Assembly (NCBI GenBank): GCA_020025545.1
Contig: JAHHRX010000011.1
Location: forward strand, 1-49,916
DNA from: Oscillospiraceae bacterium
GTDB taxonomy: Bacteria > Bacillota > Clostridia > Oscillospirales > Oscillospiraceae
Direction: 5' to 3'
DNA: 49,916 bases
Shown here: one piece after another, positions 23,479-33,800 of the stretch
How positions within the stretch are numbered: the stretch's first letter is position 1
How the letters are laid out: each line of letters opens with the position of its first letter
The notes under the pieces: model-generated
The model's database searches: none
What the model saw: only the letters and a program-made list of their open reading frames with translations
Told to the model about the DNA's origin: nothing
Program-made: the position numbers and the translations under genes

Positions 23479-25014
23479 TTACTTGTTTTTAAATGCGGCA
23501 TGGAGAACCATGGGGGTCAGACCGGGATCGGAACCCAGTTGCACAGTGCCATCCTCTCCGGGAACAAAGCGGATGGTCATGGTAATTTTTCCGTTTTCAT
23601 CAGTGGTTTTTTCTGCCCAGCCGGCAAATTCCTTGCCTTCCGGCACGGTAACCTGCGGTGCTTTGAAAGAATCAGCGGTGCCGGAAACCAGAAAACTGTC
23701 AAGTGTCGCGCCCTCAGAAACAAAAGTCAGACGCACCTGCTCCAGAGGCTCCTGAACGGAAACATTGGATATGTCCGTGACAAGGAATTTCCCGTTATCC
23801 TTTTGCGTGAAGAAATAAGTGGTGTCGGAATCGAAGGCGCGGATGGAGCCGTCCCAGCGGGTAACATTCATTTTGAGAACCACATTGGCGGAGAAAAGCT
23901 TGTCGCTGTAACGGTAAAAATCCTTAACGGCAGTTACCTTTTCATCAAATGTGTAATTCTGGTACTTCTGTACAAAAGCCAGAGAGTTGGTCTTATCCTT
24001 GAAGATTTTGGAGCGGGAGTCGAAATGCTTTGCCAGTTCCTGACTGGTGATATCCCGGATAGCAAATTTGAGATCTGCCTTGGCAGCATTCAGAATCAGT
24101 TCCTTTTCTGCATCAGACATGGGGGCAAAGGCCTCAACATCCGGGGACCAGATACCGGTTTCGGCATCCTGCTTGACGGGAATATTGCTGCCGTCGGCAT
24201 TTGTGATGGTTACTGTCGGGGGAGCCATAAGGCCGTCAAGCTGCTGCTGCTCCATGCGATAGCCGTGAATTCCTTGGGGGAGATACTCCTCAGCCTTGGT
24301 CTCAACGGTGCGGACGGTATGGCTGTCATCCAGAGCAACGCCGTTGATAAACACTGTCTGTCCCGGCCACTTTTCTACGGTTACAGACTGATTCCGGGCG
24401 AAAAACAGCTCTACCTTACCTAAAGTCCAGTCGGGAATTTCGGCCCGGCGCTCGGATTTGTCTGTCAGCGTAAAGGTGGCAATTTTTTCTTCTCCCAGCA
24501 TGACCATGTATTTATGGTCACCGGAAAGGCCGGCGGAAGTCTCCGTGTATTGCAGCGGCGTGCTGCCAACTTTCTGCTGCATATAAGCGGCATAGATATC
24601 TTTGTTTTCATAGGAAGTATCGGCCTGCTGTGCCATGGTATAGAGCGCCTGCCAGTCCGGCGCAGAGAAAAGCTGTGTGAAGACCTCCTTGCTTTTCGTT
24701 TCAGGCTGGGATGCTTCGTATTTTACAAGCCAGTTTTGCAGCTTTGGCAGAACAACGGCGAGGGCAATAAAGAAAACCAGAATAAAGGCTGTATAGATAC
24801 AGTAGAAAATCCGGGTTCCTTTGGTAGCGTGATGCTTCTTTTTTGACTTTGAAGGGTGTGGAGCAGGCTGTGCCTCAATTTCCTCCGGAAGCGGCAGATT
24901 TTCGCCTTTAAGAAGCAGGTCTTCTTCCTGCAGCGGCAGATCTGCCTGCTGCTGTGCAGTTTCCTGCCGTTGAGAATTGCCGGGTATACCGGCTGTATAT
25001 TTTCCGCGGTACAT
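23479..25014 (-). CDS. Membrane-anchored surface protein, function unknown
   Basis: Unrecognised 511-residue protein. A charged, Gln/Glu/Pro-rich cytoplasmic N-terminus (1-62) with a basic KSKKKHH patch precedes one membrane helix (about 70-90); the rest should face outside. The outer part seems to hold two similar domains of about 120 residues with NTF2-like composition (from KEVFTQLFSAPDW, and from SDAEKELILNAAKADLKFAI), and a C-terminal beta-grasp-like stretch ending EFAGWAEKTTDENG, reminiscent of Listeria/Bacteroides surface repeats. The ATG 25014 lies 8 bases after GGAG and 5 bases after the upstream stop. Its position between the phosphodiester glycosidase and PAP2 genes suggests an envelope role. 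Similar proteins with a cytoplasmic tail plus outside domains may act as scaffolds; nothing catalytic is visible. Confidence 0.8.
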   Translation of the reverse strand: MYRGKYTAGIPGNSQRQETAQQQADLPLQEEDLLLKGENLPLPEEIEAQPAPHPSKSKKKHHATKGTRIFYCIYTAFILVFFIALAVVLPKLQNWLVKYEASQPETKSKEVFTQLFSAPDWQALYTMAQQADTSYENKDIYAAYMQQKVGSTPLQYTETSAGLSGDHKYMVMLGEEKIATFTLTDKSERRAEIPDWTLGKVELFFARNQSVTVEKWPGQTVFINGVALDDSHTVRTVETKAEEYLPQGIHGYRMEQQQLDGLMAPPTVTITNADGSNIPVKQDAETGIWSPDVEAFAPMSDAEKELILNAAKADLKFAIRDITSQELAKHFDSRSKIFKDKTNSLAFVQKYQNYTFDEKVTAVKDFYRYSDKLFSANVVLKMNVTRWDGSIRAFDSDTTYFFTQKDNGKFLVTDISNVSVQEPLEQVRLTFVSEGATLDSFLVSGTADSFKAPQVTVPEGKEFAGWAEKTTDENGKITMTIRFVPGEDGTVQLGSDPGLTPMVLHAAFKNK

Positions 25015-25019
25015 GGGAA

Positions 25020-26129
25020 TCACTCCTTATTGCCCGGTCGCACCATGAAGAAGGTGGGCATACGGCGGGCGTCTTTTTGCAGAAGAGAATAATTGTTGAT
25101 CATTTGAACCTTACCGGCTTCGCCGTAGATACCCTGAGTATCACGGTAGAGCATGACGGTAGAGGAACCACCGTCCAGATTGCTGGCGTTGACGGCACCG
25201 TACTCCACCATAATGTCAATGACATCCGAGTAGGTCGCGCCCAGAGAACCGGGCTGTCTGCCGTCAATGCAGAGGAAAATTACGGCTCCGTCGGCACGCT
25301 GACCGATGGCGGTACGGGGATTGTAGCCGGAATTGCTGCTGTATTCGATTTGGTTGGGAACGCCGTTCATCAAAAGCACGGGGCCAAAGCAGCAGCCGTC
25401 CCGGATCTTCATTTCCTTAACACGGTCCTTATCCATGGAATTGGCAACGACCAGCACATTGTCCTCGTTGAATCCCACAAAGCCTTCGTAATTTTTGCCG
25501 TCGTCCCAGACAATTTCACCTTTGGAGACTACCATGCCTACAGGCAGGCGGCCCACATAGGACTGACCGGTACCATCGTCGTTGAATGCACCGGCGTTAA
25601 TGCCGGCAATGGCACCTTCTGTTTCGATTTGGTTTTGAATCCGGGTGCCGGGAATATCCAGAGAAAACTTTTTGGCAGAGGTTGCAAGATACACCTGGGA
25701 TGGGTCACGGATCACCATGACATGGGCGGTATAGGTGCTGCCCTTGACGGTTTCGATATAAATTCCGTCGGGATGATCTTTCCATTCACCGGATTCATCC
25801 GCAGCAATTCCGCTGGTAATAATTATCTGTTCGCCGCTGGAAACATCACCGGGCATTGGCGTGCCCACATCGGCACGGATTTGATCTACAGCATCCTTTC
25901 CGATGAAAAGCCCGGGGACCCATTTGGTGGCGCTGGCCTCCAGCAGGGACATGGTAAGAATGTTTCTGGCACTTTCAGAGGGGCCGTTGAAAATCATATT
26001 CAGAACCATGGAAAGTCCCATTACGGCCAGTAATATTACGGTAAACAGCACCAGAAAAACTCTTCCCACGATGCGGGCAGCAGTTTTCGATGCCTTTCGG
26101 TTATTCCTTTTTGTATTCTTTGTATTCAT
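25020..26129 (-). CDS. Phosphodiester glycosidase (NAGPA-domain) membrane protein
   Basis: Membrane-anchored protein of 369 residues: a basic N-terminus (KRNNRKASK), one helix (about 21-43) and an outside NAGPA domain. The family includes the mammalian uncovering enzyme that removes GlcNAc from GlcNAc-1-phosphodiesters. Family motifs are GINAGAF, NPRTAIGQRADG, LCIDGRQPGSLGAT and NLDGGSSTVMLY. In bacteria such enzymes are thought to trim or remodel phosphodiester-linked sugars of wall polymers or exopolysaccharide. I chose ATG 26129, 10 bases after the GT stop and behind TTGAGGT; longer in-frame starts overlap the GT gene. The neighbouring GT2-GtrA and PAP2 genes support a surface-glycan role. 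Confidence 0.88.
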   Translation of the reverse strand: MNTKNTKRNNRKASKTAARIVGRVFLVLFTVILLAVMGLSMVLNMIFNGPSESARNILTMSLLEASATKWVPGLFIGKDAVDQIRADVGTPMPGDVSSGEQIIITSGIAADESGEWKDHPDGIYIETVKGSTYTAHVMVIRDPSQVYLATSAKKFSLDIPGTRIQNQIETEGAIAGINAGAFNDDGTGQSYVGRLPVGMVVSKGEIVWDDGKNYEGFVGFNEDNVLVVANSMDKDRVKEMKIRDGCCFGPVLLMNGVPNQIEYSSNSGYNPRTAIGQRADGAVIFLCIDGRQPGSLGATYSDVIDIMVEYGAVNASNLDGGSSTVMLYRDTQGIYGEAGKVQMINNYSLLQKDARRMPTFFMVRPGNKE

Positions 26130-26139
26130 GGATTGTACC

Positions 26140-27246
26140 TCAATTTTCGGAAAGTTGGCTGTCATCCGCAAAGACCCAGCGCTGCTGAACCATGTAGCTA
26201 ACAATAAAAAGAACGATCATAACTACAGCGTGAATCAGTCCCCGCAGGAAAATCCGATCCGCCGCAATGTGCAGCAGCAAATAGGCACCGTGGGTCAGTC
26301 CGATTTGCAGCAGGGCAATGGGAACAGCCAGGGCAAAGTACCGCAGCAATGCTTTCCCGGAGGAAGCGGAACTGTGAAATACCAGCTTCTTATTGACAGT
26401 AAAGTTAAAGACGGAAGAGAGAATCCGGGCACATCCTGCCGGCAGGGCGGTGAGGGCAAAGCCGGAAGCAAATCCCTGAAACAGGTGCGTAAACAGCATG
26501 AACGCTCCCTCATCCACAAAAAAACTGAAAAGCGAGCAAATTGTGTACTTAAAAAAGTGCGAGAGAATCAGCTTATAGATCCGCCAGGAATCTTGCAGCG
26601 GACGGAAATGAGAGCTTTCATTTTCCTCAATATAGACTGTGCGGATTTTAACTTCATCGAAGGGAATTTTGCACGATTGCATCTTGAGCAGCATATTGGT
26701 TTCATACTCAAACCGATCCCCCTCAATCTGGGTAAACAGCCGAAGATATTTTGCCGGTATGGCACGAAGGCCGGTCTGGGTATCGGAGATTCGCATTCCA
26801 ACAAAAATTTTGAATACCCCGGAGGTGATTCGGTTGCCGAATCGGCTGCGGGAGGGAACATCCGGCTGGGAAAAATCCCGGACACCCAAGGTTAAACGGC
26901 CGGTTTCCAGCATATGGAGCGCGCAGGCTTTGGTGTCCTCGGGGTGGTGCTGATTGTCACCGTCTACAGTGACAACACCGCTTCGCTCCGGGCGATGCTC
27001 CAGAAACCATGTAAAAGCAGTTTTGAGTGCGGCACCTTTACCGCGATTTTCGGGATGGTGCAGCACGGTAACTTGGGGATGGGCAGCGGCAGCTTCAAAG
27101 TAGTGCAGATTTTCCTGTTTGCTGCCGTCGTTTATAAGAATAATATCGTCGAAGCCATATTCCACCAGACCGTCGATTACCGTAAGAAGCTTTATATCGG
27201 GATCGAGGGAGGGAAGTATGACGCTGATTTTTGAAAGAGGTAGCAT
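26140..27246 (-). CDS. GT2 glycosyltransferase fused to GtrA-like membrane domain
   Basis: Bifunctional protein of 368 residues. Residues 1 to about 225 are a GT2 (DPM1/polyprenyl-phosphate type) transferase: ISVILPSLDP, DDIILINDGS, ENRGKGAALKTAF and the metal-binding VTVDGDNQH. Residues from about 233 to the end form a four-helix GtrA-like domain (FFKYTICSLFSFFVDEGAF, FNFTVNKKLVF, the typical GtrA signature). So it may both load a sugar on undecaprenyl phosphate and help flip it. ATG 27246 has AAAGGA 8 bases upstream; the longer ATG at 27270 has none. It is the first gene of a four-gene operon. The fusion of the two activities, usually encoded by gtrB and gtrA, is worth noting. Confidence 0.9.
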   Translation of the reverse strand: MLPLSKISVILPSLDPDIKLLTVIDGLVEYGFDDIILINDGSKQENLHYFEAAAAHPQVTVLHHPENRGKGAALKTAFTWFLEHRPERSGVVTVDGDNQHHPEDTKACALHMLETGRLTLGVRDFSQPDVPSRSRFGNRITSGVFKIFVGMRISDTQTGLRAIPAKYLRLFTQIEGDRFEYETNMLLKMQSCKIPFDEVKIRTVYIEENESSHFRPLQDSWRIYKLILSHFFKYTICSLFSFFVDEGAFMLFTHLFQGFASGFALTALPAGCARILSSVFNFTVNKKLVFHSSASSGKALLRYFALAVPIALLQIGLTHGAYLLLHIAADRIFLRGLIHAVVMIVLFIVSYMVQQRWVFADDSQLSEN

Positions 27247-27628
27247 AATTTCAGTCCTTTCCTGATGCATTCAGCATAAAATCATTCAGTAATATATCTA
27301 TATGGACTATTGGTCGGACACAGTAATTATACCACAATCACAGCGCAATAGGAAGAATTATTTCCATAAAAAACAGGTGAAATGCTGCGCAATTTCTTCG
27401 CAGGAAAAAGAAAGAGGGGCAAATGGATTGCATCCGGGGGAGGATATGAAAGATAACAAAGCATGCAGTACATATAAAAATATCTCATGCGCAAGCGGAG
27501 TATATCCACGCAGCTTGCAAAGAAGCAATAAAGAGATCCCTTCAGTAACAAAACCGAGGACGGCTCTTGCCTGAACCTTCCCCGGTTTTTTATTGCAGCA
27601 TTGGATTTGAAGTCCTGATATGATTTCC
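27247..27628. other. Intergenic region upstream of GT2-GtrA operon
   Basis: About 380 bases without a convincing gene. A TATAAT on the minus strand (27331-27326) could be the -10 for the leftward operon, with a poor -35. A hairpin at 27550-27590 lies at the other end. Short AUG-led frames here have no good ribosome sites. Confidence 0.4.
27550..27590. terminator. Terminator after trmH-type gene
   Basis: AAAACCGAGG (27550-27559) with CCCCGGTTTT (27580-27589, one mismatch) around a 20-base loop. T runs flank it on both strands. On the minus strand it would end the RNA methyltransferase transcript. Confidence 0.5.
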
Positions 27629-28456
27629 TTATCTTGCCCGCAGCTGCCAAAATGCTACGGCACTGGCGGCGGCTACATTGAGAGAATCCACCTGATGAGA
27701 CATGGGAATCTTAACAGTGTAGTCGCAATGGGCAATGGAATTTTCTGACAGACCGTCGCCCTCGGTTCCGAGGATGATTGCGAGCTTGGGTTCCTCCATC
27801 AGCCTGGGATCGTCGATACTGATGCTGTTATCGGTGAGAGCCATAGCGGCAGTCCGAAATCCCATGCGGTTCAGAAGAGAAAGCCCTTCCTCGGGCCATT
27901 GGTCGAGGGTTTCGTTGATTCGTGTCCAGGGAACCTGAAACACCGTTCCCATGCTGACCCGGGCGGCACGGCGGCACAAAGGGTCACAGCAGGTGGAGGT
28001 GATCAGAACGGCATCCACATTGAGAGCGGCGGCGGAGCGGAAGATAGCGCCCACATTGGTGGCATCGGCCACACCTTCCAGCACAGCTATGCGCTTTGCA
28101 TCCTTGCAGATTTCTTCCGGGCGCGGAAGACAGGGGCGGCGCATGGCACACAGGATGCCTCGTGTCAGCTCATAACCGGTAAGAGATGCCAGAACTGACC
28201 GATCTCCGGTGTACACAGGGATATCGCCGCAGCGCTCCAAAATGGCTTGTGCCTGCCCGGTAATGTGCTTGCGCTCCATCAGCAGGGAAACCGGCTCGTA
28301 TCCGGCATCCAGCGCCACCTTGATAACCTTGGGACTTTCTGCAATGAACAGACCCTTTTTCGGCTCCAGCCGATTACGCAGCTGGATCTGGGTCATGCGT
28401 GCATAGATTTCCAGTTCCGGAATATCCAGATTTTCTACTTCAATGATATTAGCCAT
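27629..28456 (-). CDS. TrmH/SpoU-family RNA methyltransferase
   Basis: SAM-dependent 2'-O-ribose methyltransferase of tRNA or rRNA, 275 residues. An N-terminal substrate-binding region (LEPKKGLFIAESPKVIKVAL) precedes the trefoil-knot SPOUT domain with its three motifs: ATNVGAIFRSAAAL, LAIILGTEGDGLS and IPMSHQVDSLNVAAASAVAF. The Arg in motif 1 and the Asn-Val-Ala in motif 3 are the catalytic and SAM-binding elements. ATG 28456 has AAAGGAG 6 bases upstream. The target nucleotide is unknown. It lies 132 bases after the acyl-CoA synthetase and could share its transcript. Confidence 0.94.
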   Translation of the reverse strand: MANIIEVENLDIPELEIYARMTQIQLRNRLEPKKGLFIAESPKVIKVALDAGYEPVSLLMERKHITGQAQAILERCGDIPVYTGDRSVLASLTGYELTRGILCAMRRPCLPRPEEICKDAKRIAVLEGVADATNVGAIFRSAAALNVDAVLITSTCCDPLCRRAARVSMGTVFQVPWTRINETLDQWPEEGLSLLNRMGFRTAAMALTDNSISIDDPRLMEEPKLAIILGTEGDGLSENSIAHCDYTVKIPMSHQVDSLNVAAASAVAFWQLRAR

Positions 28457-28588
28457 GGGTTTCTCCTTTGTGAATTTTCAGAGCGGTTCTGGTGCAGTAC
28501 CCGGCGTATCCTTGACACCCAACACATGATCCTGCGCATTTCCAAGCGAAAGGCGCAGGTGCTCGCAGGCAGGCTGAAGGGGGGCAGT

Positions 28589-30358
28589 TTATTTTGTCTG
28601 CTGCTTTTCTTCTTCTTCCTTTTCCAGAACGGTAAAGGCAACCTTGCCTACCAGAGTCTTGGGCAGCTCGGAACGGAATTCGATTTCCTTCGGCAGAGCA
28701 TACTTGGGAAGGTGTGCGGCACAACGCGCCAGAATCGCCTTCTTCAACTCTTCGGTTGCGGCGATGCCGGGCTTCAGCACGATAAAAGCCTTGACACGCT
28801 GCATCTTGTAATCATCCTTGACACCAATGACGGTGCTCATCAGAACGGATTCATGTGCGTCGATAATGTTTTCTACCTGAGAAGGGTAGACATTATAACC
28901 GCTGGTGATGATCATGCGCTTAAGCCGCTGCTTAAAGTAGACAAAGCCTTCCTCATCCATGGTTCCCAGATCGCCGGTGTGAAGCCAGATTTGACCATCC
29001 GCGTGGAGCTGGAGCGTCTGGGCGGTTTCCTTGGGGTTATCCATGTAGCCCTGCATAATGCTGGGACCGGTAATGCAAATCTCACCCAGAGTGCCATAGG
29101 GGACCTCGTCATGGGTGGAGGGAGTACAGATTTTGAAATAGGTATCGGGGAAGGGAATGCCGATACTGCCGACTTTGTGGGTGAATCGGGGAGTCAGACA
29201 GCAGGCGGTAACGCTTTCGGTAGTGCCGTAGCCTTCACGGACCTGCTCGGTGGAGCGGTGAGCCTTCAGAAAGGCGTCTACTTTATTTTTAAGCTCCACG
29301 CTGAGAGAGTCGCCGCCGGAGAAAATACCCATCAGCTGGCTCATGTCCAGATTCTGCGCATCGTCCATCCGCAGCAGTGCCTCGAAGAGGGTGGGAACAC
29401 CGGCAATGTAGTTGGGCTTATACTGCGCCAGCAGTTTGCAGTAGCTCTTTGCGTCGAACTGAGGAATCAGAATGGTGGTAATACCCCAGTAGAGCATGGT
29501 GTTGATGCACACGCCCAGACCGAAGCCGTGGAAAATAGGCATGATGGCAAGGCAGGTGTTGCCCGGGTTGATGCAGTTGCCGGCGGTGCCGGTCTGGAGA
29601 GCAAGAGCGTTAAAATTGAGATTGGAGAGTAAAATGCCCTTGGTGGTGCCGGTGGTGCCGCCGGAATAGAGAATAGCGGCTACTTCGGAACCGTCGCCAT
29701 GGTGGATATAGGAGCCGGTGTAGTTCTCACCGGAGCGGATGAAATCCTTCCAAAGAAGCACTTCGCCGTTTTTGGGAAGCTTTACGGCGTTTTTCTGCGT
29801 TAGAGGGTAGACGATCTTCTTGATGCCGGCCAGACCGTCGGTAATGTCGCAGATCAGCAGAGTCTTCATCTTCAGGCGGCTGCAAATTTTCTCGAATTTG
29901 GGATAGAACTGTCGGAGAGTCAGGCACATGACACTCTTGGAGTTATTGATATAGCCAACGATCTCCTCCTCGCCGGAGAGGGGATGGATCATATTTGCCA
30001 CAGCACCGATGCGGTTAATGGCATAGAATAAAATAATTGCCTGGGGGGTGTTGGGCATGCAAATCGTAACCCGGTCACCGACCTTGACGCCCTGTGCCCG
30101 CAAAGCCCTGGCTGCCAAATGGATCTGTGCAATAAAATCCCGATAGGAGACTTTGTTGCCATAGAAATTATAGGCATAGGTGTTAGGAATGGCATTTGCG
30201 GTGGCTTCAATGGTGTCGACGATAGAGCCATTATAGTAGCGAAGGGTTACGGGAATATCCCCGGCAGCTTTAAACCACGGAGTTTTGATGCCTTCCGGCA
30301 CCGGGAAGCTGATGGAGTGCTCCCCTGCGGGGTGAAAGACGTCATCAAACAAATTCAT
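28589..30358 (-). CDS. AMP-dependent acyl-CoA synthetase/ligase
   Basis: Adenylate-forming enzyme of 589 residues, similar in layout to long-chain fatty acid-CoA ligases. Motifs: ILYSGGTTGTTKGIL (AMP loop), REGYGTTESV (A5), WLHTGDLGTMDEEGFVYF (A7/A8 hinge) and a C-terminal KEIEFRSELPKTLVGKVAF with the catalytic Lys. It activates a carboxylic acid with ATP and links it to CoA (or a carrier). The substrate is not evident; a fatty acid is plausible given the lipid genes on its left and right. ATG 30358 follows GGAGG. It has a possible promoter at 30476-30504. Confidence 0.93.
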   Translation of the reverse strand: MNLFDDVFHPAGEHSISFPVPEGIKTPWFKAAGDIPVTLRYYNGSIVDTIEATANAIPNTYAYNFYGNKVSYRDFIAQIHLAARALRAQGVKVGDRVTICMPNTPQAIILFYAINRIGAVANMIHPLSGEEEIVGYINNSKSVMCLTLRQFYPKFEKICSRLKMKTLLICDITDGLAGIKKIVYPLTQKNAVKLPKNGEVLLWKDFIRSGENYTGSYIHHGDGSEVAAILYSGGTTGTTKGILLSNLNFNALALQTGTAGNCINPGNTCLAIMPIFHGFGLGVCINTMLYWGITTILIPQFDAKSYCKLLAQYKPNYIAGVPTLFEALLRMDDAQNLDMSQLMGIFSGGDSLSVELKNKVDAFLKAHRSTEQVREGYGTTESVTACCLTPRFTHKVGSIGIPFPDTYFKICTPSTHDEVPYGTLGEICITGPSIMQGYMDNPKETAQTLQLHADGQIWLHTGDLGTMDEEGFVYFKQRLKRMIITSGYNVYPSQVENIIDAHESVLMSTVIGVKDDYKMQRVKAFIVLKPGIAATEELKKAILARCAAHLPKYALPKEIEFRSELPKTLVGKVAFTVLEKEEEEKQQTK

Positions 30359-30475
30359 AATTACTTGCCTCCATTATGGGCCAATCCCAAATTTCCGGAT
30401 GGGCATCCGGTGCGTTTTTCCGTTAGACCCAAGACGATATCTCCTTGTTTTCTATATAAGTCCATTCAAGAGTTC

Positions 30476-30504
30476 ATTTTACCATAGAAAAGCAGCTTTG
30501 GAAA
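30476..30504 (-). promoter_or_regulatory. Possible promoter of acyl-CoA synthetase gene
   Basis: Minus strand TTTCCA (30504-30499), 17 bases, TAAAAT (30481-30476). The leader of about 110 bases contains a perfect CCGGATG/CATCCGG hairpin (30395-30410). Confidence 0.4.
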
Positions 30505-30564
30505 TAGACAAAACAACAAATGCGTATATTTTTCAAACAGAATATAAAGCCGAAAAGGAAAGAA

Positions 30565-30594
30565 CAGGCGTACCGCAATCCTGCGGCACGCCTG
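30565..30594 (-). terminator. Hairpin ending the DegV-to-ABC operon
   Basis: 13-bp stem with one mismatch (30565-30577 and 30582-30594), 4-base loop. On the minus strand a T-rich TTCTTTCCTTTTC follows. It is about 250 bases after the ABC stop. I see no gene in 30505-30848; a 111-residue reading frame there has no supporting signal. Confidence 0.55.
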
Positions 30595-30848
30595 CTGATA
30601 AATAAAACATAGGTTGCGGCTTGCTTTTACCCGAAAGTTTGGGCTTTTTGTGCGGCGATTTCAGCAGTGCTGCGTCTTTTTGCGGCGCTTGCAGCGCATC
30701 GCGGAGAATAGCGGATAGCTGCCGCTGACAGAGGAGCCTGTAAATTCCCGGCTGCCGTCGTTTTTTCACCATGCCTGGCAGAAAGTTGCAGAAGAATTTA
30801 CATCCCGCAGAATCCACGCCCTCAACCGGTGAAAACAGCGCTTTGGGA

Positions 30849-33800
30849 TTACTCAGAACGCAGGGCAATGACGGGATCCTTCTTGGCTGCCTGTCTGGCG
30901 GGAATCAGACCGCCCAGCAGTGTCAGCACCATACTTACAAGGATCAGGATCATACCGCTTACAAACGGAAGGTGTGCGGTAATGGCTTCATTGAGATAGG
31001 TGTGGATCAGGTAATTTCCGGGGATCAGCAGAATCAGGGAAAAAGCAATGCCCATCAGGCCGGAGCCGAGGCCGATGATAAAGGTTTCGGCATTAAAGAC
31101 TTGGGAAATGTTTCCTCTTGAGGCGCCGATGGCCCGCAGAACACCGATTTCCTTTGTCCGCTCCATGACGGAAATATAGGTGATAATACCAATCATAATG
31201 GAAGAAACCAGAAGCGACACAGCAACAAAGGCTATCAGTGCATAGCTTACCGTTTCAATAATGGTATTGATGGAGGACATCATAATGCCGGTGAAATCCG
31301 TGAAACGGATCACCTTGCCCTCCTGACCGGAGTTTTCCATCGCCTCATTATAATCGTGAATAAAATTCAGGAATTTCTCTTTCCCATCGAAGTCTGACAT
31401 AAAAAAGTATATGGCAGCCGGCTGCGCCGGATCAGCGTAGCCCAGCAGGGAGAGGTTGGTTTCGGCGCTGCGCTGCCGGGCCTGGGAAGTGACTGCATCC
31501 AGTAAACGCTTGAGTTCGTCCTCGCTCATATTGAATTTGAAGGCGTGCATCAGTTTATCTTGATCGATATAGAAGGCATCGCCGATGTATTCTGCAAAGT
31601 TTTTACCAAACTCTGCCACCTTGTCGGAGAGAATCTGCAATACTACGGGTTCCATCATCTTTTTCCCCATGACAGTGCAGGCTCCCAAGGTGACCGGATG
31701 TGCTTCGAAAGTTTTCACCAGACCGGGAATATCTTCGGCTTTCACTGTCACAAACAGATCTTCGTAGCCGGGGAGGGTTTCTTCGGGGACGGAAGGTGCA
31801 GAAGGATCTGTCGGTGCGGCAGTGGGGGGCAGCGTGTCTGGGATTTTCGGGGTGGTATCTGCTGCCGGCGTGAGGCTGTCGATTGTTGCCTGAGGATCCA
31901 AGATGTTTTCATGGGCAATGTGCCCGGTGAGCAGTCCCAGCATGAGGGGCTTATAGACCTCGGTGAAGGTTTCGGTAGAGAAGGAATATTTTACGGAAAG
32001 ATTTTGCAGGGCATTTCCTGCAAATTCCGATTGCATAAATGCATCCACCATGGGGGCTGCATCCTTCAAATGCAGCTTTGCGGCACCGGTGTCATCCCGA
32101 TTGTTGGAAACAAATTCTGTAAGCATCTGCTGCATCAGCTGGGACAGTGTGTACAGAAAATCCTTTTCTGCAGAAGCAGAATCCACCTGAATGGAATCGG
32201 CTATTTCACTGAGGTACTTTTCCAGCATTTTTTCAAGGTCACCGTTATGGATATTTACGCCGATTGCGGTAGAAATGGCATCGGCATCCACACTGATCAT
32301 ATCCTCCAGATCAATGGCGCCGTCCTCACCCTGATAGTCAAAGGGCTTGCCGCTGAAGACGTTGATTTCCGGGTTGCTGAGCTGATCCCTTACGATCTGG
32401 GAAGAAGCTACGGTGTCCATAATGTGCCGGGTAAGATCTGCATGAAAGGCAAGGCCGGGGCTCAGTGTGGCTGCGCTGCTGCCGTCCCTGGGGCATACAA
32501 TGCCGACGACCTTCAGCTCTTTGGAAGATGCTACCAGAGCTTTCATATAGTCGGTATTTTCCGACATATCCTCCCAGATGCCGTATTCACTGTTGAAACG
32601 GTAAAGATCGGGGACGGAAACCAGTTTGAATTTCATGGACATGAGATCGTCATAGGACCATTCCAGAGGTGCTTCCTGCGGCAGGACGGTTTCGCCGTTC
32701 ATCAGAAGTGCAATCATTTTTTCCAGACTGTCCAGCTCTTTCATGCCCAGAGTATAGGCCAGATGGTCAGAAAGCTGATTGGGCGCAGGCAGTACAAAGA
32801 CCAGCTCGTCATAGTTCTGAGGCCAATGCCCCCGAAGCATTTCATACTGGGAATCCAGCATTTTTTCGTTGGGAACCATTTCCGAAAAAGCGTTTACATC
32901 CATAATGGCGGAAATAAGGTCGTTGCCGGTAATTTTCTGGAAGAGACAGGCAGGATTGATCTGCCGCAGTACATCAGGCTCCGCAGAATAAATGAGGGGT
33001 TGGATGTTATAGTCATATTGAACGGCATTGAGTGCCGAACCAATCTTGTCCCAGTTGTTTTCCAGATGGGTCTTGAAAGAACCGAGATCATTGGCACCGA
33101 TGTGGTTCATAATGTTGGATAGCGTAGGATATTCTTCTACGATGCTGCCGCCGGCGGAGCTGTTGGGATCGGCCGTATTGGCAGGGGAGAGGGCGGAAAT
33201 AATGTCCGCCGTTTGGGACTGAATGGTGAGGGGATTGCTGGCCAGAATATCGTCCTGCACGCTGTCCATGTAGCCTTGGAAGCCGGCGGAAAGAGACATG
33301 ATGAGGGCGATGCCTATAATGCCGATGGAACCGGCAAAAGAGGTCAGCAGGGTGCGGCCTTTCTTGCTTTTCAGGTTATTGAAGCTGAGGCTCAGTGAGG
33401 AAAATAAGGACATGGAGGATTTTCCCATGTTCTTGTGTACAGGGACTCCCTGCGTGGATTCTTCGACGGTGTAGGGATTGCTGTCTCCCATGATCCTGCC
33501 GTCTTTGACACGGACAATCCGATCGGCGTACTGCTCTGCAAGCTCCGGGTTGTGGGTGACCATGACTACCAAACGATCCTTGGAGACTTCCTTGAGAAGA
33601 TCCATTACCTGAATGCTCGTCTGGGAATCCAATGCACCGGTAGGCTCATCGGCCAGCAGAATCTTTGGATCGTTCACAAGGGCACGGGCAATCGCCACAC
33701 GCTGCATTTGTCCGCCGGACATCTGACTTGGTTTTTTATGGATTTGATTTCCGAGCCCCACCTTTTCCAGAGCTTCCACGGCACGCTTGCGCCGCTGGGA

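Noticed and set aside
30533..30868. 111-residue minus-strand frame after the ABC gene
   Set aside because: No ribosome site, overlaps the ABC stop and runs through the terminator hairpin; no recognisable domain.
31545..33122. 525-residue plus-strand frame inside the ABC exporter gene
   Set aside because: Shadow of the outer domain; no start signal or family resemblance.
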